Assembly: GCF_000282975.1 (NCBI RefSeq)
Contig: NZ_ALJC01000131.1
Span: forward strand, 1-64,000
Direction: 5' to 3'
DNA: 64,000 bases
Source: Pseudomonas psychrophila HA-4
GTDB lineage: Bacteria > Pseudomonadota > Gammaproteobacteria > Pseudomonadales > Pseudomonadaceae
Shown: positions 1 through 8,739 of the stretch, one piece after another
Position numbering within the stretch: the stretch's first letter is position 1
Layout: each line of letters opens with the position of its first letter
Made by a program: the position numbers and the translations under genes
Notes under the pieces: generated by a model
What the model was told of the DNA's origin: nothing
Seen by the model: the letters and a program-made list of their open reading frames with translations, nothing else
The model's database searches: none

Positions 1-40
1 CGCACCACCGATCTTGAAGTCGGTGGGGTTTATGGAGCGC

Positions 41-75
41 TTACAAAACAAAAAGGCCAGTCATAGACTGGCCTT
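41..75 (-). terminator. Rho-independent terminator of the comEA/O-antigen transcript
   Basis: A perfect 10-bp inverted repeat (AAGGCCAGTC / GACTGGCCTT, three-base loop) is followed, in the minus-strand direction, by a U-rich tract (TTTTTGTTTTG). It lies 20 bases after the comEA stop, so it should end the O-antigen/comEA transcript. Confidence 0.85.
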
Positions 76-94
76 CTGCGTTCGAGCGTTTATT

Positions 95-424
95 TTAGTT
101 AACCGCAACCTTGTCACGGTTCTTCTCAAAAATAGCCTTACCGATCCCTTTGACCTCTAAAAGCTCATCCGCCGAGGCAAAGTCACCGTTCGCCTCACGA
201 TAAGCAACAATTGCTTTTGCCTTAGCAGAACCTACACCAGAGAGTTCACGCTGAAGTGTCGCCTCATCTGCCGTATTAAGGTTGATCGTCATGATTTGGG
301 CATCAGGCGATGCAATGGTAGCGACAACCGGCTGAGCAGTATCTGGGGTAGGCGTAGCATGAACCACACTGGACATACCGACTATCAAAGCCAGAAACAT
401 CGAAGGGAGAAAGGCAATACGCAT
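95..424 (-). CDS. ComEA-family helix-hairpin-helix DNA-binding protein
   Basis: A 109-residue protein with an N-terminal signal peptide (MRIAFLPSMFLALIVG..., cleavage after VVHA) and a C-terminal helix-hairpin-helix domain, about residues 48-109. The two GxG hairpins (LSGVGSAKA and VKGIGKAIF) bind DNA backbone in this family. ComEA proteins act in the periplasm in DNA uptake, but in Pseudomonas this short orphan version sits beside wbpM and its role is not proven. The ATG at 424 is chosen because GGAG lies 8 bases upstream; an in-frame GTG exists nine bases earlier. It is the last gene of the minus-strand run and is followed by a strong terminator. Confidence 0.88.
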   Translation of the reverse strand: MRIAFLPSMFLALIVGMSSVVHATPTPDTAQPVVATIASPDAQIMTINLNTADEATLQRELSGVGSAKAKAIVAYREANGDFASADELLEVKGIGKAIFEKNRDKVAVN

Positions 425-533
425 AAGTGACACTCCAATACATCGTTAAGTGGAAACAGCTTTCCTGAGCTGTACTCCAAACATAGGCGATGAGTGGGGA
501 GTGTCAAAAATGTGTCAGTTGCAGGGTATTTCG

Positions 534-2531
534 CTATAACGGCTCAATACGACGATGCTGGTGAATCCAATCAACAATATCCCCCTCTGGGGTATAGCCA
601 CTCACGGTCTCACGTAACAACTGGCGCACTCGCGCATAGTCATCCTGCTCTAAAGCTTCAAGTAACTGAGCAATTTTTTGCTTTAGCTCTTCCCAAGACA
701 ACATATCCTCGCTTGCACTCATGATCATCGGATGTTGTGTGGATACAACGTTGTCACCGATCAGCAACTCTTCGTAAAGCTTTTCACCTGGTCGCAGGCC
801 AGTGAATTCAATTTCTATATCTCCATGCAGATTTTTTTCTGAGCGGACACTTAAACCTGAAAGGTGAATCATCTTCTCAGCCAACTCGACGATGCGCACA
901 GGCTCACCCATATCGAGAACAAAAACATCCCCGCCCTGGCCCATGGAGCCGGCTTGAATCACCAGTTGGGCAGCTTCTGGAATGGTCATGAAGTAGCGTG
1001 TGATTTTGGGGTGAGTCACTGTGAGTGGACCACCGACTTTGATCTGCTTATGGAACAACGGAATCACCGACCCGGAAGAGCCCAATACGTTGCCAAAGCG
1101 AACCATGGTGAACCGCGTTTTGTTGACTCTCAAAACATTAGTCGTGTCGCCAAACAATACAGGAGCAACTTCACGACTGAGCGCTTGAAGCGTCATTTCA
1201 GCCAGCCGCTTGGTGCTGCCCATCACATTAGTCGGGCGCACGGCCTTGTCAGTTGAGATAAGTACAAAGTTTTCAACACCCGCCTGAAGAGCTGCCTGAG
1301 CAGTGTTGAGCGTGCCAATGACATTATTCAACACACCTTCAGCTATGTTGTGCTCAACCATCGGGACATGTTTATAAGCGGCGGCATGGTAAACCGTATC
1401 AACTTCCCACGTTTTCATTAGGTCGAGCAGTTGTTTCGGATTACGCACAGACCCCAAAATCGGCAGTACTTTAACCGACAGTGACTCGCGATGCACCTGC
1501 TGTTCAAGCTCGCAAAGGATGCTGTAAAGATTGAACTCACTGTGTTCGAACAATAGTAGCGTCGTAGGTCTCATTAATAGAATCTGACGACACAACTCCG
1601 ATCCAATCGAACCCCCTGCCCCCGTGACCAATACACATTGACCCTTAATGCAGCGCTCTAACAAATCTGCTTGCGCGGGTACTGCATCACGGCCCAGTAA
1701 ATCGGCAATATCCACTTCTTGGATATCGTCCACCTTGACTCGACCACTCGCCAAATCCATAAAACCGGGAACGCTTCGAACGTGGAGTGGAAAGCCTTCT
1801 AGCAACCCCAGAATCTCACGACGTCGGCCACGGGAGGATGAAGGAATGGCTAAAAGTAATTCTTGAGCGCCAGTCCGATCAATCATCCTCTGCATATGTT
1901 CAGGTTTGAAAACTTGCAAGCCAGATATAACCCGATCAGCAATGCTGTCATCATCATCAACAAACGCGACAGGGCGCATGAGGCGACCTATCCGTAAAGC
2001 AGCAACCAACTGATTACCTGCTGCGCCGGCCCCATAAATAGCGACTCGTGGCAACCCATCATCACGGCTAGTAAATGGCACGTGCTGTGCAGCAGAGAAC
2101 CAGTCGCCCAAAAAATACTGACGCATGATCAATCGTAAACCACCGAGCAAGATCAAACTCAACCACCAATAGTTGAAAATGATTGAGCGCGGCACGACGT
2201 TGTCATGGTTGCTGTACCAGTACACAACAACTGCTAGGATTAATGAAGACAGACAAACGGCTTTGATGATGGCTATGAGTGCATCGTTGCCGAAATAACG
2301 CATCACTGCACGGTACATGCCGAAGCGAATGAAGAGCGGGATGGCAATGAGAGGAGCGGCTACAAACAGCCAAACATGTGCTTTGACTGGATTGATCATG
2401 TCATCGATACCCAAGCGAACGACAAACGCCAGCCACAAGGCAAGCCAAACGAGCACAACGTCTGTGAATACTTGAATAAACCGTTTTTGTCGCCGGGACA
2501 AATTTAATAAATATGATCGAATTATATCCAT
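534..2531 (-). CDS. wbpM: UDP-GlcNAc 4,6-dehydratase, WbpM/PglF type
   Basis: An inner-membrane enzyme that converts UDP-GlcNAc to UDP-4-keto-6-deoxy-GlcNAc, the entry step to QuiNAc, FucNAc and bacillosamine-type sugars. The N-terminus has about four membrane helices (residues 10-130). A first Rossmann-like segment carries GAGAAGNQ and the catalytic SDR domain carries VTGAGGSIGSE. The catalytic tyrosine is replaced by Met (STDKA...NVMGSTKR), the S-M-K arrangement known for WbpM. The ATG at 2531 gives 665 residues, the length I recall for P. aeruginosa WbpM; longer in-frame TTG and GTG starts exist upstream. As in other pseudomonads it closes the O-antigen cluster next to comEA. Its product is the substrate for the aminotransferase encoded just upstream. 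Confidence 0.95.
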   Translation of the reverse strand: MDIIRSYLLNLSRRQKRFIQVFTDVVLVWLALWLAFVVRLGIDDMINPVKAHVWLFVAAPLIAIPLFIRFGMYRAVMRYFGNDALIAIIKAVCLSSLILAVVVYWYSNHDNVVPRSIIFNYWWLSLILLGGLRLIMRQYFLGDWFSAAQHVPFTSRDDGLPRVAIYGAGAAGNQLVAALRIGRLMRPVAFVDDDDSIADRVISGLQVFKPEHMQRMIDRTGAQELLLAIPSSSRGRRREILGLLEGFPLHVRSVPGFMDLASGRVKVDDIQEVDIADLLGRDAVPAQADLLERCIKGQCVLVTGAGGSIGSELCRQILLMRPTTLLLFEHSEFNLYSILCELEQQVHRESLSVKVLPILGSVRNPKQLLDLMKTWEVDTVYHAAAYKHVPMVEHNIAEGVLNNVIGTLNTAQAALQAGVENFVLISTDKAVRPTNVMGSTKRLAEMTLQALSREVAPVLFGDTTNVLRVNKTRFTMVRFGNVLGSSGSVIPLFHKQIKVGGPLTVTHPKITRYFMTIPEAAQLVIQAGSMGQGGDVFVLDMGEPVRIVELAEKMIHLSGLSVRSEKNLHGDIEIEFTGLRPGEKLYEELLIGDNVVSTQHPMIMSASEDMLSWEELKQKIAQLLEALEQDDYARVRQLLRETVSGYTPEGDIVDWIHQHRRIEPL

Positions 2532-2599
2532 AACATCTTTGAACACCTGTGCCGCTCCAAAATCAATACGCAATCTTTTACTCTATGCAAGCATAGTAT

Positions 2600-3793
2600 T
2601 TATAAGGCAACACCAGATTCCAATGATGCTTCCTGTACAACGCTTTTCAGTATCTGGCAGGTCAAGTCTACCTCGTGCTCAGTAAGTGTTGGATGAACTA
2701 AAAGCATGAGGCTGGTTTCTCCCAGCAGTTTAGCGTGCTCAAGACGCTGCCCCGGACGCCATCCAGTATCGTCAAAGGCTTTCTCGAGATAGACCTCTGA
2801 ACACGACCCTGAAAAGGCAGGTACCCCTCTAGAAACCATTTCATTGAGAATACGATCACGGGACCAGTCAGGTTTGAGGCTTTCAGGACGCACAAAAACA
2901 TAACACTTATAGGCAGCATGCACATCACTAGCAGGGAGAGCAGGAACACGAAGCGCAGGCAATTGCTGGGCAACACTCCAAATCCGCTTAGCATTTTTCA
3001 GGCGGGCTGACTGCCAGTCATGCATGCGCCGCAGTTGAATACGGCCAATAACAGCTTGCACCTCAAGCATCCGCCAGTTAGTACCAAAGCTTTCATGCAA
3101 CCAGCGAAATCCGGGAGCATGCTCGCGCTCATAGACAGCTTCCCAACTCTTGCCATGATCTTTGTAGGCCCACATGTCAGCCCAAAGTTGGCGATCATTG
3201 GTCGTCACCATGCCCCCCTCTCCGCCTGTGGTCATGATTTTGTCCTGGCAAAAGGACCAAGCGCCAATATGTCCAATAGACCCCACACGGCGACCTTTGT
3301 ACAAGGCTCCATGAGCCTGAGCACAATCCTCAATAACTTTGAGACCATACTCCTTAGCTAAATCCATGATCGGGTCCATATCACAGGGCCAACCCGCTAA
3401 ATGAACGCAAATCAGTGCCTTGGTGCGAGGTGTCAAAACCTTGCAGATAGTTTCAGCGGTAAAGTTTTGCGAGTCCAAATCCACGTCAGCAAACACAGGC
3501 ACGGCACCTGCATTGACAATACTTGAAACCGACGCTAGGAAAGTACGCGATGTTACGATTACTTCATCGCCAGCGCCAATGCCAAGGGCCTTTAACGCTA
3601 AATCCAACGCCACAGTGCCATTAGCTAAAGCGACCGCATATTCGGTGCCAGACCACTTGGCAAACTCTTTCTCAAAAGTGCGTGTTTCCTGACCGGTCCA
3701 ATAGTTGACCTTGTTAGAAAGAATAACATCCCGTACAGCGTCGGCTTCTTCTTCTGTAAAAGACGGCCAAGGAGAAAACTGTACATTGCTCAC
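2600..3793 (-). CDS. DegT/DnrJ/EryC1/StrS-family PLP sugar aminotransferase (PglE-like)
   Basis: A 397-residue PLP-dependent aminotransferase that is expected to aminate C4 of the keto sugar made by WbpM, using glutamate. The family signature is clear: IEDCAQAHGA around the cofactor aspartate/histidine, then SFCQDKIMTTGGEGG with Lys185 as the internal aldimine lysine. It sits between wbpM and the PglC-PglD fusion on the same strand, which supports a PglE-type role in making UDP-4-amino-4,6-dideoxy-GlcNAc. DegT enzymes for other keto sugars (for example Fuc3N or perosamine) look alike, so the exact substrate is inferred from context. Confidence 0.9.
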   Translation of the reverse strand: MSNVQFSPWPSFTEEEADAVRDVILSNKVNYWTGQETRTFEKEFAKWSGTEYAVALANGTVALDLALKALGIGAGDEVIVTSRTFLASVSSIVNAGAVPVFADVDLDSQNFTAETICKVLTPRTKALICVHLAGWPCDMDPIMDLAKEYGLKVIEDCAQAHGALYKGRRVGSIGHIGAWSFCQDKIMTTGGEGGMVTTNDRQLWADMWAYKDHGKSWEAVYEREHAPGFRWLHESFGTNWRMLEVQAVIGRIQLRRMHDWQSARLKNAKRIWSVAQQLPALRVPALPASDVHAAYKCYVFVRPESLKPDWSRDRILNEMVSRGVPAFSGSCSEVYLEKAFDDTGWRPGQRLEHAKLLGETSLMLLVHPTLTEHEVDLTCQILKSVVQEASLESGVAL

Positions 3794-3872
3794 TGATAAC
3801 CACCCCTAACTTCAATATTAAAAGAATACTAGTTCAAATCAAAAAAATGATAAATCTCACATAAAAACAAGA

Positions 3873-5099
3873 TTACTCATTGTCACACCTTAGTACTTTG
3901 GCAGGTACGCCGACCACAATTAAATCATCAGGTGTATCATCAACAACCACGGCACCAGCGCCCACCTTAACGTTCGCACCGATGTTGATTGACTGCCGAA
4001 TGCTCGCACCAATACCAATCCAGCTTGACCGTCCGATATTAACTCCACCCGCCAATCTAGCACCCGGACTGATATGAACATAATCTGCCAGACAGCAATC
4101 ATGATCAATACTGCAACCAGTATTGAGAATCGAGCCGATACCAATGTTAGCGTATGAATTAACTACAACGCCTGCAAATGCAACTCCACCCTTACCAATA
4201 GTGGCATATCGACTAATGGTCGCAGCTGGATGAACCAAGGAAATAAGGGGTGCCTGTGCGTCAAGTAGTTCAGTAATTTTCGAATGCCTGATTTCGTTAC
4301 TACCAATAGCAACTATAACCCCGTCAAATTCTTGTAAGCGCCTCAGGAGTAGTTGGGTATCACCCGAAACGTTCCAATGTTCAATCTTTTGTATCTCGGG
4401 CCACCGGTCATCAAAAAATTCGATATCTTTCCAACCGCAAACCTCAGCGGTGTCAGCTACTACTTTCCCGTGCCCTCCAGTTCCCAAAATCGCCAATTTT
4501 TTTTCAGGAACGACGCCTGAAAACTTGGACATCGTTGCCTCACCAGCGGCATTGATACCTTCACGAACAAATACTTTTTTTATAGTGAGCGCAATAATCT
4601 TTACGTCCAACCAAAAAGACTTATTATCGACATACCAACTATCGTACCTAAATTTTTCTTCCCAACTGATTGCATTACGACCATTGACTTGCGCCCACCC
4701 CGTAATACCAGGTCTAACAGCATGACGACGACTCTGTTCAGCACTGTAAAGAGGCAGGTATTCCATCAATAGAGGCCTTGGTCCTACTAAACTCATATCA
4801 CCTTTCAATACGCTCCAAAGTCCGGGCAGTTCATCTAAACTGCTAGAGCGTAAAAACGAGCCAAAAGGAGTCATTCGTTCAGAATCAGGTAGCGGATCAC
4901 CATAAGCATCTACGCTATCTTTCATACTCCGAAATTTCAACATTTCGAAGGGTGCACCATTAAGCCCTGGTCGAGTTTGCCTAAATAATACTGGACTGCC
5001 CAATTTACGTCGTACGGAAAAGGCAAGATAAGCAATAATTGGCGACAACAGCAACAAGCCCAAAAACGAAGCCACAAAGTCAAAAGAACGCTTAATCAA
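3873..5099 (-). CDS. PglC-PglD fusion: phosphoglycosyl transferase plus sugar N-acetyltransferase
   Basis: Two enzymes are joined in one 408-residue chain. Residues 1-190 are a small monotopic phosphoglycosyl transferase: a re-entrant membrane helix with the Ser19-Pro20 break, the Asp89-Glu90 catalytic dyad (SLDELP) and LVGPRP. It moves a sugar phosphate from UDP to undecaprenyl phosphate. Residues 200-408 are a PglD-like acetyltransferase: GTGGHGK (206-212), an N-terminal nucleotide-binding fold, then a left-handed beta-helix of hexapeptide repeats with the catalytic His at 333 (SIDHDC). Met190 lies at the junction and could be an internal start, but no strong ribosome site is evident. The stop overlaps the start region of the next gene (5092). 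Such fusions are known among monotopic transferases; the exact sugar is inferred. Confidence 0.92.
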   Translation of the reverse strand: MIKRSFDFVASFLGLLLLSPIIAYLAFSVRRKLGSPVLFRQTRPGLNGAPFEMLKFRSMKDSVDAYGDPLPDSERMTPFGSFLRSSSLDELPGLWSVLKGDMSLVGPRPLLMEYLPLYSAEQSRRHAVRPGITGWAQVNGRNAISWEEKFRYDSWYVDNKSFWLDVKIIALTIKKVFVREGINAAGEATMSKFSGVVPEKKLAILGTGGHGKVVADTAEVCGWKDIEFFDDRWPEIQKIEHWNVSGDTQLLLRRLQEFDGVIVAIGSNEIRHSKITELLDAQAPLISLVHPAATISRYATIGKGGVAFAGVVVNSYANIGIGSILNTGCSIDHDCCLADYVHISPGARLAGGVNIGRSSWIGIGASIRQSINIGANVKVGAGAVVVDDTPDDLIVVGVPAKVLRCDNE

Positions 5100-6243
5100 T
5101 GTTCAACTCCTGTAAATAGAATGCATTCATTCGCCCCCAATGAGCCGTTTGTTCGTAACGTTCCACGACACGAGATCGAGCAAATGCCCCCATTACCGAA
5201 AGTTCTGTTTTGGGTGTGTTTACCGCTTGATTCATTGCGACTTGTAAACTGGAAACATCCTGAGGTTTTGCGATCCACCCGTTCAAACCAGGCTCTATAA
5301 TTTCGTTGCTACCGTTAATATCAGTTACTACGGCCGGTTTACGCATAGCACCCGCCTGCAAAACAACATTCGGGAAGCCTTCACGGTAACTCGGAAGAAC
5401 CAGAGCGTCACAAGCTTCAAGCGCATCACGTATATCCGCTTTAAAGCCTACCGCATGAATTCGCTCATGTTCCTTGAAAAGAGCAAGTGTATAACTATCT
5501 ACAGGAGCCTCAGCGTCTAACTCTCCGACTACTATTAATTGCACGAAATCAGGCAACTTCAGAAAAGCTTGGCCCAACTCCTTTAAGCCTTTATCTCTAT
5601 TCAGGCGACCTATGTAGCAGAACACGAAGTCTTCATCAGCAATACCCAAAGACTTTTTCATTAATTCCGACTTAGAACTTACTGCCCCAATACCCGGTTG
5701 AAAAAAACTTAGGTCAACGCCCGCAATATTTCCATGCCCAATGACCGACATGTCCTTCCGCGTAACACCAAAAGACAGTAAATCCCGCTTAACACCCTCC
5801 CCCTCCGGAATAACCCGAGTTGCAAGCATGCAAATAATACGATCAATATTGACGAGTAAAAATCTTTTCGGGCCTGTTTGAGTAGGAAATATAAGCCCGG
5901 TAAAAGTGTGCACCCTTACTGGTACTCGGCATAAATAGGCCGCGATCATAGAAACCAAGCCAGCCTTGGGGGTGTAGGAGTGAACTACCTGGGGTTTTAA
6001 TCTGTTTATCAACCGACACATATTAAAAACCGATAACAAATCTGAAATCGGGCTAATACCACGTTTCATCGAGACAACATGAAATGGAACTGTTTCTTTA
6101 GCTGAGATCGTTTTATTAGCGCCTTCATCCGAACTTGCTAAATGAACGGAAAATTTTCGATTAAGAAAGCGCGGCTGATGGACCAGTATCGTTTTTAGTG
6201 TTTCAGGGACTGTTGTTACTATTAATAGTTTCGCTTCTTTCAT
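5092..6243 (-). CDS. GT4-family glycosyltransferase (PglA-like position)
   Basis: A 383-residue GT-B glycosyltransferase. The N-terminal half holds a glycosyltransferase-4-like domain (VHSYTPKAGLVSMIAAY). The C-terminal half holds the family 4 donor-binding domain with YIGRLNRDKGLKEL and the EX7E-type segment LPSYREGFPNVVLQAGA. It probably adds the second sugar of the O-unit to the undecaprenyl-linked first sugar. The ATG at 6243 is used because AAGG lies six bases upstream; a TTG two codons earlier is possible. Its 3' end overlaps the PglC-PglD start by 8 bp, which suggests translational coupling with the initiating transferase. Donor and linkage cannot be read from sequence. Confidence 0.88.
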   Translation of the reverse strand: MKEAKLLIVTTVPETLKTILVHQPRFLNRKFSVHLASSDEGANKTISAKETVPFHVVSMKRGISPISDLLSVFNMCRLINRLKPQVVHSYTPKAGLVSMIAAYLCRVPVRVHTFTGLIFPTQTGPKRFLLVNIDRIICMLATRVIPEGEGVKRDLLSFGVTRKDMSVIGHGNIAGVDLSFFQPGIGAVSSKSELMKKSLGIADEDFVFCYIGRLNRDKGLKELGQAFLKLPDFVQLIVVGELDAEAPVDSYTLALFKEHERIHAVGFKADIRDALEACDALVLPSYREGFPNVVLQAGAMRKPAVVTDINGSNEIIEPGLNGWIAKPQDVSSLQVAMNQAVNTPKTELSVMGAFARSRVVERYEQTAHWGRMNAFYLQELNID

Positions 6244-6280
6244 AACCAACCTTAAATACCCAACACAAAATGAGCATCAC

Positions 6281-7369
6281 TCAAGAGGTATAAATTCTCG
6301 CCCAAATATTTACAATTTCACTTATAGAGTAATTACTTAATATTCTATTTCTTGCTGAGCCTGACATTATTTTCCTTTCATCAAGATCAAGCTCAAGCGC
6401 TGTATTCATCGCCTGCATTAGTGCTAATGAGTCCTTAGGAGGTACCAAATAACCACACCCACCAAGAACCTCTTTGACGCCCCCGCAGTCTGTAACAACA
6501 GCTATTTTCTCTGTGGCCATGGCTTCGGCGACCACCAATCCAAATCCTTCCCACGCTGAAGAAAGTACATATAAATCTGCGGCATTATAAATTTTAGATA
6601 CGTCTGATCTAACGCCTAAAAACTTAACACGATCACGAATATCTAAGAGATTTGTCAAATTGTACAAACTTTCGCGCTCAGGACCTTCACCAACGATCCA
6701 TAGCTTGACATTCGGTCTCTTTTTATAAAGCTCAGCAAAAGCTTTTAATAGGTTCTCATAGTCTTTGGCATCGACCAAACGCCCCACAGCGACAACAAGT
6801 TCATCCTGTGCGCCAATACACTCAGAAGTTCTTATAAGCTCACGATCCGTCGAATTAGGCTTAAATAAGTCGGTATCAATCCCATTAGGGATGGCTTGCA
6901 TAGTTCCAATCGGACATGCTTTTTTTCGCTCAAACACTTTGACTGCTTCGAGGGTAACGTTGGTTGTCACATCCGCTAGAGAATGCGTAAACCGGTACGC
7001 CAGCATTCTCGCGCGACCACCTTCATTGGTACTATGCGCAGTATTAATCAACTTTTTAATGGGACAAATAATTCTTACAATACGCGAAAATAAATTTGCA
7101 TGCACCATGTGCGCATGAACAACATCAGGATCAAAAGCCTTAATAATCTTTTTAAGATTAAGGATCCCTTTAAAAAAACCAACCAGCGTTTTATCCAGCT
7201 CCAAGCCAATGAGTTCAATATTTATATTTTTTGGACGTAACAAAACAGGGCCCGTCAAATAACAAATTTTAACAGTATGCCCCTGATCGCTAAATCGATC
7301 TGCTAGATCTAACACTTGCCGTTCAGCGCCACCGACACCGAGGCCCGTAATTATGTAAAACAGTTTCAT
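6281..7369 (-). CDS. GT4-family glycosyltransferase
   Basis: A 362-residue GT-B enzyme starting MKLFYIITGLGVGGAERQ, the usual N-terminal glycine loop of GT4 enzymes. The donor half shows VAVGRLVDAKDYENLL and the EX7E segment LSSAWEGFGLVVAEAMA. It is expected to work at the cytoplasmic face of the inner membrane and add a sugar to the lipid-linked O-unit. The start at 7369 is taken because the GT4 fold begins there; 15 extra codons upstream look non-coding. Base composition is strongly AT-rich. With only two glycosyltransferases in the locus, the repeat unit should have about three sugars unless enzymes elsewhere contribute. Confidence 0.88.
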   Translation of the reverse strand: MKLFYIITGLGVGGAERQVLDLADRFSDQGHTVKICYLTGPVLLRPKNINIELIGLELDKTLVGFFKGILNLKKIIKAFDPDVVHAHMVHANLFSRIVRIICPIKKLINTAHSTNEGGRARMLAYRFTHSLADVTTNVTLEAVKVFERKKACPIGTMQAIPNGIDTDLFKPNSTDRELIRTSECIGAQDELVVAVGRLVDAKDYENLLKAFAELYKKRPNVKLWIVGEGPERESLYNLTNLLDIRDRVKFLGVRSDVSKIYNAADLYVLSSAWEGFGLVVAEAMATEKIAVVTDCGGVKEVLGGCGYLVPPKDSLALMQAMNTALELDLDERKIMSGSARNRILSNYSISEIVNIWARIYTS

Positions 7370-7511
7370 CTTATGACACCCGTGCACTAGACATACCACA
7401 ATTAAAAAGCTCAAGTATCAACTTTTTTACAGCCCTACATTTCCAGAAAACGCGCCATCCTTCAAACGAAACCGCACTTAGCAGGATAGAGGCACCGATC
7501 GTTGGAAGGCC

Positions 7512-8738
7512 TTAACCTTTTTCTACCTTGATATTTAAAGCAAAGAGCACTAAAAATAGTGAGAAAATAACTTCAGAAAGCACCAACCCATACACGATAC
7601 CCTGCAACTCAAACCAATAGGAGAGTATTGCCGCTAACAGCAAAGAAAAAAAAGAGAAGAATATAAGCAACAAACTTAAGACTCGATCCTTCCCCAAAGG
7701 CATGAATACTGCTAACCCCATAGCCTGATTCATCATTCTGAACGGAATAATGAATACAAATATCTGAAGAATAATAATCGCCTCTTCAAAGCCTGGCCCC
7801 AACATCATATCCATCAAAAATTTCGCAAGAACGAAAATTATTCCCGCCCCAATTGCGCCAGCTGCAAATAAAGCAGCAACAATAATTCCTGAAAGTTTCA
7901 AACTAACTGTAGTCGACTTCAACAAACGCCTGCTTAAGTAGGGATACAATCCAATTAATACAGGTCCAACCAGCCCAACTGATGCTTTTATTATTTTTTC
8001 AGCCGGTGCAAACTTTGCAACGGCTGCTTGACCGCACATAACTCCAACTAAAGCGGGCCCTGCACTTAACATTATATTATTCGAACTTTTATACAGAAAA
8101 CCATGAAAGCCCTCCTTTATTTGCTGGATACCGCCCTTCAGCTCAAAAGAAAAACCTCCTACAACTTTGTAAGCAAGGTAAAAACTGATCACCGTACTAA
8201 GCAATGCAAACGACGACATAATCATAAGTGCTATTGCGGCATCAGAAGGATGAGAAACGCACAAAAACAGCACTAATAAGCCAAGAAATCGCAGACAAAC
8301 TTCAACAACAACAGGATAAGTTATTTTCTCTAGCCCTTGAAACAACCATAGGTTTCCAAAACCGAAGGCCAAGAAATAAAAATACCCCCATAAAATAGCC
8401 AACGGACTGGCATCAACCTTTACAAAAAACAATACAACCAACGAAAAACTTACTACGCCGACCGCTAGTATTACTCTCCCGGATACGACTTCATTATAAA
8501 TCTTAGACAAAAGAGGTTTATTGTCTGCACACAACGCAACCTGTCTTGCACCGCTTAAGGAAAAGCCATACTCAACAACAAGAGAACACAAAATCGCCGT
8601 TGTTTGAACAATTAATATATGACCATAACTCTCAACCCCTAGAGCCCTTGCCAAAATCGGGACTTCTAGTATTGGAATCAAATAACTAATTAGCTGAGCT
8701 ACAAATAACAAACTTACATTTTTTAATTGCAATATCAT
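7512..8738 (-). CDS. wzx: Wzx-type O-antigen flippase
   Basis: A 408-residue, very hydrophobic protein with about 12 predicted membrane helices, beginning MILQLKNVSLLFVAQLISYLIPILEVPILARALG, typical of the polysaccharide transport (MOP/PST) family. It should flip undecaprenyl-linked O-units across the inner membrane. The ATG at 8738 is one base after the TGA of wzy, giving tight coupling; a longer reading from 8789 would overlap wzy. The DNA is AT-rich compared with the flanking core genes. About 140 bases separate its stop from the next glycosyltransferase, and I see no gene or terminator there. Confidence 0.9.
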   Translation of the reverse strand: MILQLKNVSLLFVAQLISYLIPILEVPILARALGVESYGHILIVQTTAILCSLVVEYGFSLSGARQVALCADNKPLLSKIYNEVVSGRVILAVGVVSFSLVVLFFVKVDASPLAILWGYFYFLAFGFGNLWLFQGLEKITYPVVVEVCLRFLGLLVLFLCVSHPSDAAIALMIMSSFALLSTVISFYLAYKVVGGFSFELKGGIQQIKEGFHGFLYKSSNNIMLSAGPALVGVMCGQAAVAKFAPAEKIIKASVGLVGPVLIGLYPYLSRRLLKSTTVSLKLSGIIVAALFAAGAIGAGIIFVLAKFLMDMMLGPGFEEAIIILQIFVFIIPFRMMNQAMGLAVFMPLGKDRVLSLLLIFFSFFSLLLAAILSYWFELQGIVYGLVLSEVIFSLFLVLFALNIKVEKG

Positions 8739-8739
8739 A

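Noticed and set aside
1..31. CGCACCA followed by a CCACCGA/TCGGTGG hairpin at the window edge, like a tRNA 3' end plus terminator
   Set aside because: Only a few bases are inside the window and the T run is poor, so a tRNA cannot be supported.
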